From Onthophagus taurus (Eukaryota > Arthropoda > Insecta > Coleoptera > Scarabaeidae): a stretch of DNA of 64,000 nucleotides. The stretch is taken from positions 4,774,001-4,838,000 of the forward strand of contig NC_091967.1 of the NCBI RefSeq assembly GCF_036711975.1, given 5' to 3'. The notes below the pieces were generated by a model that worked only from the letters and a program-made list of their open reading frames with translations, had not been told where the DNA came from and did not search any database. Position numbers and translations under genes: made by a program. This document shows positions 45,954 to 57,528 of this stretch, one piece after another (the first letter of the stretch is position 1; each line of letters begins with the position of its first letter).

Positions 45954-47174
45954 TTATATCCAACATCTTTTAAAAAAATCTAATACCACAAAATGTAATC
46001 TGGGATAATATCCATCGTCGAGACTACTTCCCGCAACGAAGATATCATTTTCGCCATTCATTTGCGTCAGTTCTTTCGCCTCTCCTTTTCTAGTGTAAAG
46101 AGGTAGTAACATGAAAATGATGTGGATTAATTCTTTTTCAGCAGCCGCTTTTATCTCATCGAAAAACGCTGATTTTGAAAACGGGGATGTCTCACAATCT
46201 AATCGTTTTAATATGGATATAAATTCTTTGTAATATTCGTCGAGGAAATCGTCAACATATTCTAATAAATCCAGTCTTGTGCTTGTGTACAAAAAGAATA
46301 AGACATCTTTTAATGGGTTATCGTATTCAATGATTTGAAAATCAATGAATCTTGTTGACACAGGTTTCCCGTTTTCAAATTTAACCATCATGTTATTCGT
46401 CCAAAAATCGTTGTGAACTAAAGTAGCGAAAGGTTCTCTGGGGTCACTTGTCATTAATTCACCTACTTTTTCTAGATGTGTTAATACTTTTTCTATGTAA
46501 GGTAGACATCTCTCATTTCTGCTTAAACCTTCTTGGATTTGTTTCATAACTTTTTGCATCGATTCTTCGTTAAATTCCACAGGCATTTTTACTTCTATTA
46601 ATTTATGTATTTTTTCTTTAAACGCAGTTGGTTTTTTTAACTTTAAAGCTATGGTTGAAGCATGCATCACAGCTAAACTCCTTAGAAACATATTTGTTGT
46701 TTCTTTATCGAATCCCTTAAATCTATCACCAACAACATACCCATCTTCTAAAATATTCTTTAGAACCAAAACGGCGTCGTGATCAACTTCGGTCGATTCT
46801 GGATCCAATGAAATTCTTGCTCCGACATAATCAGGTAAGAGAGGAAATAAATTATCAACACCATGTTCTCTCCCAAACTCGTTAAGTAAAGGTCCAATTA
46901 TTTTATACATCCCAATTTCTTTCTTGAACGTAACCGGAGTATTAAACATTTTCCATAAGAACGGAGTTGGAGGCACCAATTTTGCTACACAATTTACAAT
47001 TTCTTCTTCACCGTTTTCCCCACTTAAAATTGCTTTTAACTTTAACATAATGCTACCATAATTTTCACCAGGCGGCAATAACTTTTCGTATTCGTACGAA
47101 ACGAATTTCTTCCCATTTTTTAAAAAAGCCGAAAAGAGACTTTCTATATTTCTAATTTCAATGTCACCATTCAT
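45954..47174 (-). CDS. EcKL-5, ecdysteroid-kinase-like protein, 406 aa
   Basis: An intact single-exon EcKL gene on the minus strand. PGENYGS ends at residue 41, candidate Lys65 lies in CVAKLVPP, HNDFWTNN is at 254-261 and DFQ at 278-280. The C-terminal tail is KRCWI: Cys replaces the Gly of the usual RGWI. The start is the ATG at 47174-47172 (MNGDIEIRNIESL). The open frame continues upstream without an ATG, and the N-terminus is four residues longer than its neighbours. Upstream TATAAAAAT (47262-47270) and CATAAATAG (47244-47252) are promoter candidates. Substrate unknown. Confidence -1.
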   Translation of the reverse strand: MNGDIEIRNIESLFSAFLKNGKKFVSYEYEKLLPPGENYGSIMLKLKAILSGENGEEEIVNCVAKLVPPTPFLWKMFNTPVTFKKEIGMYKIIGPLLNEFGREHGVDNLFPLLPDYVGARISLDPESTEVDHDAVLVLKNILEDGYVVGDRFKGFDKETTNMFLRSLAVMHASTIALKLKKPTAFKEKIHKLIEVKMPVEFNEESMQKVMKQIQEGLSRNERCLPYIEKVLTHLEKVGELMTSDPREPFATLVHNDFWTNNMMVKFENGKPVSTRFIDFQIIEYDNPLKDVLFFLYTSTRLDLLEYVDDFLDEYYKEFISILKRLDCETSPFSKSAFFDEIKAAAEKELIHIIFMLLPLYTRKGEAKELTQMNGENDIFVAGSSLDDGYYPRLHFVVLDFFKRCWI

Positions 47175-48336
47175 GATGAGATGCCGCAACGAGTGAAACG
47201 ATCTGAACGTTGGATTCTGAGTGGTTCACTCTCTCGTGTGTCCCTATTTATGTGGGTATCTATTTTTATACGATTAGATAATAATATTCTATGACCAAGC
47301 AATTATCAAAAAAAACCAAGATGATATGACGATTTTGTTTTTGATAAATAGATAAAACACTTTGATGTAGGTATTCGTTGTAAAATAGGTGATAGATTAG
47401 CCTTAAAATTTTAAATTCCAATTTCATGGATCTCACTATGACTCGAAATAAAAACAATTTTATTACGAATTGTTTTAATTTTTTTTTAATAAATCAAGTT
47501 ATTAAAACAAATAATTAAGATTAAGATTTATTAATTCACTCCAACAGATAAGATTAAGAAATTAAATAAATTGTAGTTATGCAACCAAATACACGCCTTC
47601 TAAAAATATTGATTTAATTTTTTATGTGTTAAAACAAATCAATTCAAATTTATTCACAATTCATCAAATTAAATATGCAATAAAACTTTTTGATTCGAAA
47701 TTGTAAACTAATTGCTTTTTTTACCACTTCAATTAAGTTGCATATTTCTTATCTGGAGTAATTTTAGAAGTAAACACTATCATAAACTTGTTTTTAACCA
47801 ATGTAATTTTATTTTTAAAACTTTTAAAAAAGAATTGTTGACTTGAACATCGTACAATCAAGTCCAATTAAAAAAAAATCATTAAATTATTATTTAGTAA
47901 TTTAGATAACACATTTCTACTTAATGAAGAGTATCGAGACAAAACACATCGGGATATTAAAGTAATTACGATAAGGTTAAAAACAAATCGATATTGCAAT
48001 AAGGAATTGGTAAACGATCTTTTTTGTAAAGTCATGGTGCACCTTTGACCGGACACTGGAAAGCAACCAAGCAAGATAGAAATGTGAAACCTTCACCAAA
48101 TAAAAGAAAAACTCTCCCAGTTATTATCCTTATGAACCCTAACTTTGCTGTAATTGTCGAGCACACACACGCACAGATATTTTAGGACTCCAAAAGCGGA
48201 CACCAGAATATTTTTTCTTTCAACTGCTTATTCCACCGATTAATGTTAAACCTATTGTACACGTGACATGGGTTAGGTTGAAATGCATTCAACTCAGCAC
48301 CGTGGGGGAAGATTCTCCAAAGAAATAAAAAGTTTA
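47175..48336. other. Spacer upstream of EcKL-5
   Basis: The first 100 bases hold the EcKL-5 promoter candidates. The rest is AT-rich with short incidental frames and no feature recognised. Confidence -1.
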
Positions 48337-50442
48337 CTTTATACAGTTTACTTTATAATTGGCGACAGTTTTATAACGATTCATTAGATGCCCGATTTTA
48401 TACGAATTTTTGAATCAAATCGAAAATCGTTGTATTCGCTACAAGGTGGGAAAATGTATCGTTGTGTTTAAAAATTTTTATCTCAAGAACGAAAATAGAT
48501 TTTCAAAAACGGTTTTCTTTATTAAAAAGGTAGCACTTCCTTCTATAATTACTGAAAATTGCGTAATGATATCTACAAAAATCGTTTTTTTTATGATTTT
48601 TTGAAAACGATTGATTAAGAAATTTAAATATAAGATAGCGATGAAACAAAAAGTTGAATATCTCATGAAGTAAGAAATATTTTTAAAAACGGCCTGTGTC
48701 GTTGAAAAGATCACAGTTTACTTTATAATTGGCGACAGTTTTATAACGATTCATTAGATGACCGATTTTATACGAATTTTTGAATCAAATCGAAAATCGT
48801 TGTATTCGCTACAAGGTGGGAAAATGTATCGTTGTGTTTAAAAATTTTTATCTCAAGAACGAAAATAGATTTTCAAAAACGGTTTTCTTTATTAAAAAGG
48901 TAGCACTTCCTTCTATAATTACTGAAAATTGCGTAATGATATCTACAAAAATCGTTTTTTTATGATTTTTTGAAAACGATTGATTAAGAAATTTAAATAT
49001 AAGATAGCGATGAAACAAAAAGTTGAATATCTCATGAAGTAAGAAATATTTTTAAAAACGGCCTGTGTCGTTGAAAAGATCACAGTTTACTTTATAATTG
49101 GCGACAGTTTTATAACGATTCATTAGATGCCCGATTCTTTACGAATTTTTAAATCAAATCGAAAATTGTTGTATTCGCTACAAGGTGGGAAAATGTATCG
49201 TTGTGTTTAAAAATTTTTATCTCAAGAACGAAAATAGATTTTCAAAAACGGTTTTCTTTATTAAAAAGGTAGCACTTCCTTCTATAATTACTGAAAATTG
49301 CGTAATGATATCTACAAAAATCGTTTTTTTATGATTTTTTGAAAACGATTGATTAACAAATTTAAATATAAGATAGCGATGAAACAAAAAGTTTAATATC
49401 TCATGAAGTAAGAAATATTTTTAAAAACGGCTTGTGTCGTTGAAAAGATCACAGTTTACTTTATAATTGGCGACAGTTTTATAACGATTCATTAGATGCC
49501 CGATTTTATACGATTTTTTGAATCAAATCGAAAATCGTTGTATTCTCAACAAAGTGGGAAAATGTATCGTTGCATTTAAAAATTTTTATTTCAAGAACGA
49601 AAAAAGACTTTCAAAAACGGATTTCTTTATTAAAAAGGTAACACTTTCTTCTATAATTACTGAAAATTGCGTAATGATATCTTCAAAAATCGATTATTTA
49701 TGATTTTTTGAAAACGATTGATTAAGTAATTTAAATATAAGACAGCGATGAGACAAAAAGTTTAATACCTCAAGAAGTAAGAAATATTTTTAAAAACGGC
49801 CTTTTTCGTTGAAAAGATTACAGTTTACTTTATAACTGGCGGTAGTTTTATAACGATTCATTAGATGCCCGATTTTATACGATTTTTTGAATCAAATCGA
49901 AAATCGTTGTATTCTCAACAAAGTGGGAAAATGTATCGTTGTGTTTAAAATTTTTATCTCAAGAACGAAAAAAGATTTTCAAAAACGGTTTTCTTCATTA
50001 AAAAGGTAACACTTTCTTCTATAATTACTGAAAATTGCGTAATAAAATCGATTATTTATGATTTTTTGAAAACGATTGATTAAGTAATTTAAATATAAGA
50101 CAGCGATGAAACAAAAAGTTTAATACCTCAAGAAGTAAGAAATATTTTTATAAACGGCCTTTTTCGTTGAAAAGATTACAGTTTACTTTATAATTGGCGG
50201 TAGTTTTATAACGATTCATTAGATGCCCGATTTTATACGATTTTTTGAATCAAATCGAAAATCGTTGTATTCTCTACAAAGTGGGAAAATGTATCGTTGT
50301 GTTTAAAATTTTTATCTCAAGAACGAAAAAAGATTTTCAAAAACGGTTTTCTTCATTAAAAAGGTAACACTTTCTTCTATAATTACTGAAAATTGCGTAA
50401 TGATATATTCAAAAATCGTCTTTTTATGATTTTTTGAAACGT
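48337..50442. repeat. 370-bp satellite array (satellite C)
   Basis: About 5.6 head-to-tail copies of a unit of about 370 bp. TTGGCGACAGTTTTATAACG recurs at about 48359, 48730, 49099 and 49468, and later as a GGCGGTAG variant. Each unit contains TCTCAAGAACGAAAATAG and ATCTCATGAAGTAAGAAAT, short phrases that recall satellite A, although the full units do not align. Early copies are nearly identical; the later ones carry shared changes. Short frames of about 60 residues recur in each copy because of the repeat and are not genes. Confidence -1.
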
Positions 50443-50454
50443 AAACTTAAAGAG

Positions 50455-51090
50455 AGAGTTGGGACTAGAAATGGTGGAAGAGAAGTGAGAGGTTGTTATA
50501 TTGGAGGGTAGAAGGAAAATGAAGAGCATTGAGATAAGAGTTGGGAAGGAAATGATAAAGAGCCGCTGGCGGTAAAATATCTGTGGGTGTACCCGAGCCT
50601 AGCGTATAGGAACTTATTACTCCTAATGCCGAAAAAGGGAGGTCCGAGACAGGCAAGGAGAAGACTATTGGTAGCCGTGGTGAGATCCATTACTCTGTAT
50701 GCAGCTTCAGCGTGGGAGATAACTATGAAACACAAGAAATATGTTGGAATGATAAGAATAATAAAAAGAAAGACTTCCATTAGCATAACATCAGCATATA
50801 GAAGTATTAATTAGGAAGAAAATGGGAAGACTAAGACGCAGAACAGACGGATGCTAAGTGAGAAATGGCAGGAAAGATGGAGCAAATATACAGGATGGGC
50901 AAGAAATTTGATAAGAGACGTTAAACAATGGCATAAAAAAGGGCCACAAGTAGATTATCACACAACACAAGCCATAACGGGCCACGGAATTTTTGCAACA
51001 TACTTAAAAAGTATAAAGAAGGTAAAGTCTGGTGTTTGCTTCAACACTTTTTTTAATATTAGCTTTGCAGAGCAGTTTATATGAGTAACC
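50455..51090 (+). pseudogene. LINE reverse transcriptase C-terminal relic
   Basis: Plus-strand frames give LMPKKGGPRQARRRLLVAVV and ITLYAASAWEITM (50630-50730), then WQERWSKYTGWARNLI (about 50868) and TGHGIFATYLKSI (about 50980). This is the thumb-to-RNase-H-tail order of R1/LOA-type LINEs. At least one frame break separates the two parts. No TSD was found. Confidence -1.
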
Positions 51091-52707
51091 CAACCGATAT
51101 ATGATACCAGTTATCCGAAATTGTCAGGCGTATTTCCTTTACGAAGTAAGGTTTGTTCTGTTCTGTACGTGATTTTACGAGCTGCAGCTGAGTCAGTGTG
51201 ATATTGCACTTTAAGAAATGTTAGAGTCACATTCTTCTTTCTACATCTACGTAGAAAGGCGAGTCTGCGGTGTTTAATCCATAAAATAGAGTAGTCAGCA
51301 GTCGCAGAACATAAAAGAAATCAGTTGTGATTTACTACAAAAGACCATACTTGATTTGAATAGTCAGTTTCTTCAAGTCAAACATAATCTGTAATTAATC
51401 TGCATCATTTTCTGATCAACTTCACCGTTATCTATAAGTTCGTAGGCTTTTGAGGCTAGTGTTATTTGAAATAAAACTAAAACTAGAAACTGACAACCAA
51501 ATATACGGCAAAAAACAGTGGAATGATCTGAATTAGTGTTAATATATCTGTGTCTTTATTACATCCATTTTCCTTCGGCAGGCGTAGGATTTACTGCATA
51601 AAAAACATCAAAATCAATTACAAAATCCGATTTTTCCACTCTAAAATCTTCTCGTTCCTCCAATACCGTTACTTTCGAACGTACATATAATACATCTTCA
51701 AATTTCTGAATCGAAGTTTCTTTCAATTCTTGTCATATCAAAAACTTCTATCTTATGCCGCAAATCGAGAATTAAAACTGCAGCTTAAATCTAATTAGTT
51801 TTACGATAATGCTTTAATATTTTGTATCTCGCAGCCTGAAAACTAACAATAAGCTGCTCTTCGACAGCGTTTCGATCTGCCTTTCGGTTCCATGCAAATA
51901 TTTTACTCTCAATATTATCTATTAGTAGAGAGCAGACCTCTGAGTTTCTTGGAAAGTATTTGAAAGTTGATTAGTAATTTATGCACTTCTTCTAGCAGTA
52001 TTCATTTTTTGGCCTCAAGAGCATATGGTTTTAAATCAACAACATTTTGACACAATGCACCAAGTCCATGTCTAAAGTAGACAAGAGGTACTTTCAACAT
52101 ATCATTACTGGAATTCCAGATTGTAGATATGAAAATATTTGCAGAAATATTGCAGATATTATTTGCAGAAATACTTATTTACGAGACTCTCGTACGCACC
52201 ACTAATCTGGCTATTCGAATGTGAAAGAGAGCTGCAGAAGATAGGTGTAGAGGCAGAAAATGAAAGATAATTTGCTGTAACGTCAGTTGTCTGCAATCTG
52301 TACTCAAGTTACTTATTATCTCAAAAAGAAAGCATCGTGTTGTCTCAAGTAGAGTAGTCATCACTCGCAGAACATTGCCACAGGGAATTATACAATAAAA
52401 GAAATGTTGTGATCCATCATTTACTTAAAGACTACTAAAGACCACAAAGATCACAACTTGCTTTGAATATTCAGTTTCTGCAAGTCAAACCTAAGCTGTA
52501 ATGAATCTACATCATTTTCTAATCAACTTTACCGTTATAAATAATCTGTATAAAAAACGTCGCAATCCGCACTGTAGGATTTTTAGGTACACTTTAAACT
52601 TATTCATCCAGATGTGAGGTTAGAAGTTTAGTGAAAAGTGGTGCTGTTGAATTTTGTTGTTCAAGAAGGTATTTCTTTGATAAATGGTTATTAAGTGTGA
52701 TTATTAC
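51091..52707. repeat. Spacer with a diverged direct duplication
   Basis: About 51290-51440 and 52350-52545 are diverged direct copies: GTAGTCA-CA-TCGCAGAACAT, then AAAAGAAAT, then CAGTTTCT-CAAGTCAAAC and TAAT-AATCT-CATCATTTTCT. No gene was recognised between them. Confidence -1.
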
Positions 52708-54089
52708 AGATCATTTTAAAAAGAAAACATTGAGCTTAAATTTAAAATAAGTCTCATTCCTTAATTTCAATAAACATTGTTTCTAAGAATTTTTAAATTA
52801 GCATCTTTTTTGACTCTTTTAAATGTAAGTGTTGTTTCAACATTTTTGTTCTTAATATTTTTCCAATCAAACCCAACAATTATTATACATCATTTTAAAG
52901 AGAAAGCTTTGAGCTTTAATTTAAAATAAGTTTCATTCCTTAACTTCAATAAATACGGCTTCCAGGAATTTTTAAAATAGCATCTTTTTTGACACTCTTA
53001 GGTTATACGAAAATGTAAGTTTTATTTCAACTTTTTTTTTCTCTATATTTTTCCAATCCAACCCAACAATTATTATACATCATTTTAAAGAGAAAGCTTT
53101 GAGCTTTAATTTAAAATAAGTTTCATTCCTTAACTTCAATAAATACGGCTTCCAGGAATTTTTAAAATAGCATCTTTTTTGACACTCTTAGGTTATACGA
53201 AAATGTAAGTTTTATTTCAACTTTTTTTTTCTCTATATTTTTCCAATCCAACCCAACAATTATTATACATCATTTTAAAGAGAAAGCTTTGAGCTTTAAT
53301 TTAAAATAAGTTTCATTCCTTAACTTCAATAAATACGGCTTCCAGGAATTTTTAAAATAGCATCTTTTTTGACACTCTTAGGTTATACGAAAATGTAAGT
53401 TTTATTTCAACTTTTTTTTTCTCTATATTTTTCCAATCCAACCCAACAATTATTATACATCATTTTAAAGAGAAAGCTTTGAGCTTTAATTTAAAATAAG
53501 TTTCATTCCTTAATTTCAATAAATACGGCTTACAGGAATTTTTAAATTAGCATCTTTTTAACATTTTTAGGTTATTCGAAAATGTAAGTTTTGTTTCAAA
53601 AATTTTTTTCTCTATATTTTTCCAATCCAACCCAACAATTATTATACATCATTTTAAAGAGAAAGCTTTGAGCTTTAATTTAAAATACGTTTCATTCCTT
53701 AACTTCAATAAATACGGCTTCCAGGAATTTTTAAATTAGCATCTTTTTTGACACTTTTAGATTATACGAAAATGTTAGTTTTAACTCAATACTCTTTTTC
53801 TCAATATTTTTTTAATTCAACCCATCGATTGTTATACATCGATTTAAACAGAAAGCTTCAAGCTTTAATTTAAAATAAGTTTTATTTCTTAATTTCAATA
53901 AACACGGTTTCCAGAAATTTTTTAATTAGCATCTTTTTTTACACTTAGACTATGCGAAAATAGGGGGATTGCATATTTTGCTAAAATTTTATTCCAAAGG
54001 CCTTTACTGAGTGTATTTTGATAGCGTTTTAATTCTGTTTGATTCTGTCACAAAGTTTCAAAATGTTTGACTTCTTGGGACACAAAGGG
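52708..54089 (+). mobile_element. piggyBac-like MITE, copy 3, left end missing
   Basis: The right end, CTTGGGACACAAAGGG, is followed by TTAA (54090-54093) as in copy 1. The left end starts abruptly inside a 190-bp unit near 52708 with no CCCTTTGTGTCCC terminus. It holds about seven 190-bp units (CATTTTAAAG at 52891, 53081, 53271 and 53461). The middle three are almost identical. The absent terminus indicates truncation. Confidence -1.
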
Positions 54090-54093
54090 TTAA

Positions 54094-54454
54094 TTACTAT
54101 TCTCAATATTCTGACAATGTAAAGAAGATTGCTTTTTTTGATCATTTTCAGATGCTTTATCGCAGATTTCAAGAATTAACATGCTAGATAGTCTGACTTT
54201 TGCAGAAAATTATTTTAATATTTTTAAATTCTACATCATTATTTATTTTAATGCTTGATTAAAATGGGTTATTGATTTAACGGAAATATAACTTACACAA
54301 GAATAATTACATAGGTTGATATGGTACTAAGCTGAAAAAAAAATTTACGACATGAAATAGTAAAAGTTTGCAAACTTTCTTTATAATATTTATTAAAATA
54401 AAAATACAATTTATAAAAATTAATTTAATCAAATAAAATTTCTCTATAATTCAT
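54094..54454. other. Spacer 3' of EcKL-6
   Basis: AT-rich. It contains the minus-strand polyA signals for EcKL-6 (complements of TTTATT near 54386-54396). Nothing else is recognised. Confidence -1.
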
Positions 54455-55675
54455 TTAAATCCACCCTCGTTTTTCATAATTGGACAAAACAAAAATAATT
54501 TTCTTCTTGAAATTTTCATGTAACGAACTTATCGTGGTGGAATTCATGGTTTCTTCCATTTTCGATAAATCTTTCGCATCCTCTTTCTTCATATAAATCG
54601 GTTGACACATAAGAATAATATGATATAATTGAATTTCATTAGCGAATAAAGCCATTTCTTCTAGAAAAGCTTCAAAAGTAAATTGTTCTATATTGGGACA
54701 TTTCAATTTTTTTAATATATCAATAAATGATTCGAAATAATATTTTACTAAATCATCAAATTTGGTTTCAATTAATGATAAATCGATGCTTGTGTATAAA
54801 AGAAATAGAAGATCGTTTGTTGGGGAACTATAATCAAGTCCTTGAAAATCAACTAAAATACATTTAGATGGAATGTTATTATCATATTTAAACATTACGT
54901 TGTTGACCCAAAGGTCATTATGGACCATTGTAGCAAAAGGTTCTTTAATTTTTGGATTATCCACGAGTTCTTCGCAATATCTTTTAAAATTTTTTTCTAA
55001 CTTAGGTAATAAATGTTCTAATTTAGCATCGATACATATATTTTTTATTACCGCCATAAGATTATCAATCATATCGGAAGGTGGGTTGAACTTCATATCT
55101 CTTGCTAGTGTAGGTTTAATTTTTTCTTTAAATTCATCTGGTTTTTGGAGTTTAAGTGCTATAGGAACAGCATGGAATGTAGTTAGATTTTTAAGAACAA
55201 TTTTAGCTTCTTCTAAATTAAACCCGATAAATCTATCGGGTAATCCGTATCCTTTTAACTTCATATTTTCTAATAAAAGTGCGGCATCTGTATCTACAAC
55301 ATCTGAATTGGGATCTAAAGATATTCTACTTCCATAAGTTTTTGCAAAAAATGGTATAATCTCATCGATTCCGTGAGTTTTTCCGAAATTATTTAACGTT
55401 GGTATTACCGTTTGATAAAACGCAATTTCTTTCTTAACGGTGTAAGGTACGTTAAAAATCATCCAACAAATTCCTTTTGGCGGACAAGTTTTTGCAACAC
55501 AATTCACGACCTCTTCATTTCCATCCTTGTCCGTCAGCGTAACTTTCACATCGAGCATAATACTTCCGTAGTTTTCACCGTTGGATAACAGATTTTTACA
55601 CTCATTCGAAACGTATTTCTTACCATCTTTCAACAACGAATTAACAATTAACTTATCAAACGATTTTATTTCCAT
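54455..55675 (-). CDS. EcKL-6, ecdysteroid-kinase-like protein, 406 aa
   Basis: An intact single-exon EcKL gene on the minus strand, starting at the ATG 55675-55673. NGENYGS ends at residue 38, candidate Lys62 lies in CVAKTCPP, HNDLWVNN is at 252-259 and DFQ at 276-278. It ends in YEKRGWI. By eye it shares features with both the EcKL-1/2 pair (KNLLS-GENYGS, DV-V) and the others. A TATAAG motif (complement, 55725-55730) lies 50 bases upstream. It has more Cys in the pocket-lining CVAKTCPPKGICW than its paralogues. Substrate unknown. Confidence -1.
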   Translation of the reverse strand: MEIKSFDKLIVNSLLKDGKKYVSNECKNLLSNGENYGSIMLDVKVTLTDKDGNEEVVNCVAKTCPPKGICWMIFNVPYTVKKEIAFYQTVIPTLNNFGKTHGIDEIIPFFAKTYGSRISLDPNSDVVDTDAALLLENMKLKGYGLPDRFIGFNLEEAKIVLKNLTTFHAVPIALKLQKPDEFKEKIKPTLARDMKFNPPSDMIDNLMAVIKNICIDAKLEHLLPKLEKNFKRYCEELVDNPKIKEPFATMVHNDLWVNNVMFKYDNNIPSKCILVDFQGLDYSSPTNDLLFLLYTSIDLSLIETKFDDLVKYYFESFIDILKKLKCPNIEQFTFEAFLEEMALFANEIQLYHIILMCQPIYMKKEDAKDLSKMEETMNSTTISSLHENFKKKIIFVLSNYEKRGWI

Positions 55676-55740
55676 TTTTATTTACTGATATATCAAGAGC
55701 AAGTTTGCGTATGCACGCAGTAAACTTATAACGACAACTG

Positions 55741-56239
55741 AACAGTTGTGAGTTGGTCGTGTTTTATTAATAGACATTTAGCAAAAACTGTACAACCACT
55801 TTACTGATACAAATCCATCACTGTGTAGATTAACTTAGAAGTGCTCTTTAAATGTTAGTTACAAGGTCAAAGATGAGTAAATATTATTTAAGTAGTGGAG
55901 TGTAATTTTATTTTAATGAAAATATAAGTGTGGTAATTTTAGCGTACCTATCTACAATTTGCGACGCTGTAATTGTCTGTTCATATCGTATTTACTTGAG
56001 TAACTTCAATAATATTACACAAATATTTGTAAGAAAAATTATAATTTTATCATGGCTATTAAATAGATAAGAACATTCCTATCTCGATTTCCGTTTTAGT
56101 TAAATTGTTAAAATAAAATGTTTAAGACATTACAAATTTATTTTATGCAGTTATTATTATTCATTAATTTTTGAACATTTTTGATTTATCTGCGAGAAAA
56201 ACAAATATCTATATAGCACCTCGTCACTCATCAGCAATT
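55741..56239. other. Spacer upstream of EcKL-6; nothing recognised
   Basis: AT-rich, with no repeat or coding similarity seen apart from the promoter motif close to EcKL-6. Confidence -1.
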
Positions 56240-57528
56240 TCATATGTCAAAGCTAAGGTCAAAATTGTTTGTTGCCGTATCTAGCGTTTTATCAATAATA
56301 ACAAGTTTTCAAGTAGCAAGTTCTCTGCAAGCAATAAGTATACTTCTAGTAGCTGTATTCAGCCTTTTATTTGCAGTAACTAGTCTTCTGCCAAGAGCAT
56401 TTAGCAGTTTTGAAGCAATAGGTTGGTTTATGGAGGCCATATCTAGTTTTTTATTAGCTGTCTAGGGGTCTGCCAGTAGTATCTAGTCTTCTATGAGCGG
56501 TATCTAATTCTCTATCAGCACAGTATCTAGGATGATTCATCTTATACCATTTATACATCTATTAGCAGTCTTCTGCCAGCCGTGTCTAGCCTTTTATGAA
56601 TAATAACAAGTGTTCAACAAGCACTGCAAGAACAATATTTAATTTTCTAGTAGCTGTATTTAACCTTATATTTGCAGTAACCTTCTGGCCATAGCTAATT
56701 TTATGGAACGGGTATCTAGTTTTCCTTAAGCTTTCATCTTATAGCATTTATTAGCAGTGTAGGCCTCTGCCAGTAATGTCTAGTGTACTAAAAGCAATAT
56801 CTCGTCTTCTACGACCAGTATCTAGTCTTCTGCAATCACTATCTAGTTTTCTGCAAGCAGTGTCTAGATTTTTACACGCAATAAATAGTAGTCTTCAAGC
56901 AATATCAAGTTGAAAGGTCCACAGATAAGGTAATTAGCCTTGCTGTTGTGGTCACTTCTTCTTAGTGTCTGTATAGACCAAGAACTTACTTAACTGTAAA
57001 CCTGTAAAACTGTATACCTATCTGTTAAGAATGCATTTTAGATCCACTCACTTCAAAAACTTTTTGATGCTGTTTAATAAATAAAACTTGAAGATATAAG
57101 TTAAAAACTAGTTATAAATTAGGAAAATTACTTGTATAAGGAAAGAAAATAACGTCTCTCGCAGAATTTCCGTATTTAATAACTTGGTAATCAACGAATT
57201 TGTTAGATACTGGTTTTTTATTGATTGATTTTATTGATATATTGTTCGTCCAAAGATCACCGTGAAAAAAAGTAGCAAATGGTTCTATTGGTGTGTCTGA
57301 TTGTACGCTACACGGGTTTGTCAAAGCTAAGGTCAAAATTGTTTGAATGTACCGCAGCCATATCTAGCGTTTTATCAATAATAACAAGTTTTCAAGTAGT
57401 AATTAGTCCTCTGCAAGCAATATGTAGACTTCTAGTAGCTGTATTTAGCGATATATTTGTAGTGACTAGTCTTCTGTCAAAAGCATCTAGCATTCTTGAA
57501 GCAATAGATTATTTTATGGAAGCGATAT
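56240..57528. repeat. Tandemly duplicated degenerate minisatellite region, copies 1 and 2 (left part)
   Basis: The sequence is built of loosely repeated phrases of about 20-30 bp such as GTATCTAGTCTTCTGCAAGC and TCTAGCGTTTTATCAATAAT. Block 56240-56937 is a diverged first copy. Block 56938-57528 starts the second copy, which carries an EcKL fragment (57112-57336) and continues at 59751 after a LINE insertion. Frames within it are a by-product of the repeats and are not genes. Confidence -1.
57112..57336 (-). pseudogene. EcKL gene fragment a
   Basis: About 50 codons on the minus strand match EcKL-7 residues about 243-293, covering the catalytic motif (PIEPFATFFHGDLWTNN) and VDYQV where EcKL-7 has VDFQV. 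A truncated end, FFPYTS, follows. The match stops abruptly on both sides (near 57131 and 57295). The sequence next to the 57131 end matches the 3' flank of EcKL-7, so the fragment came from an EcKL-7-like gene by duplication plus deletion. It is too short to be a kinase. Confidence -1.

Noticed and set aside
48410-49703. Repeated short frames starting MNQIENRCI in satellite C
   Set aside because: The same frame recurs because the DNA repeats every 370 bp. There is no codon-level conservation or gene context.
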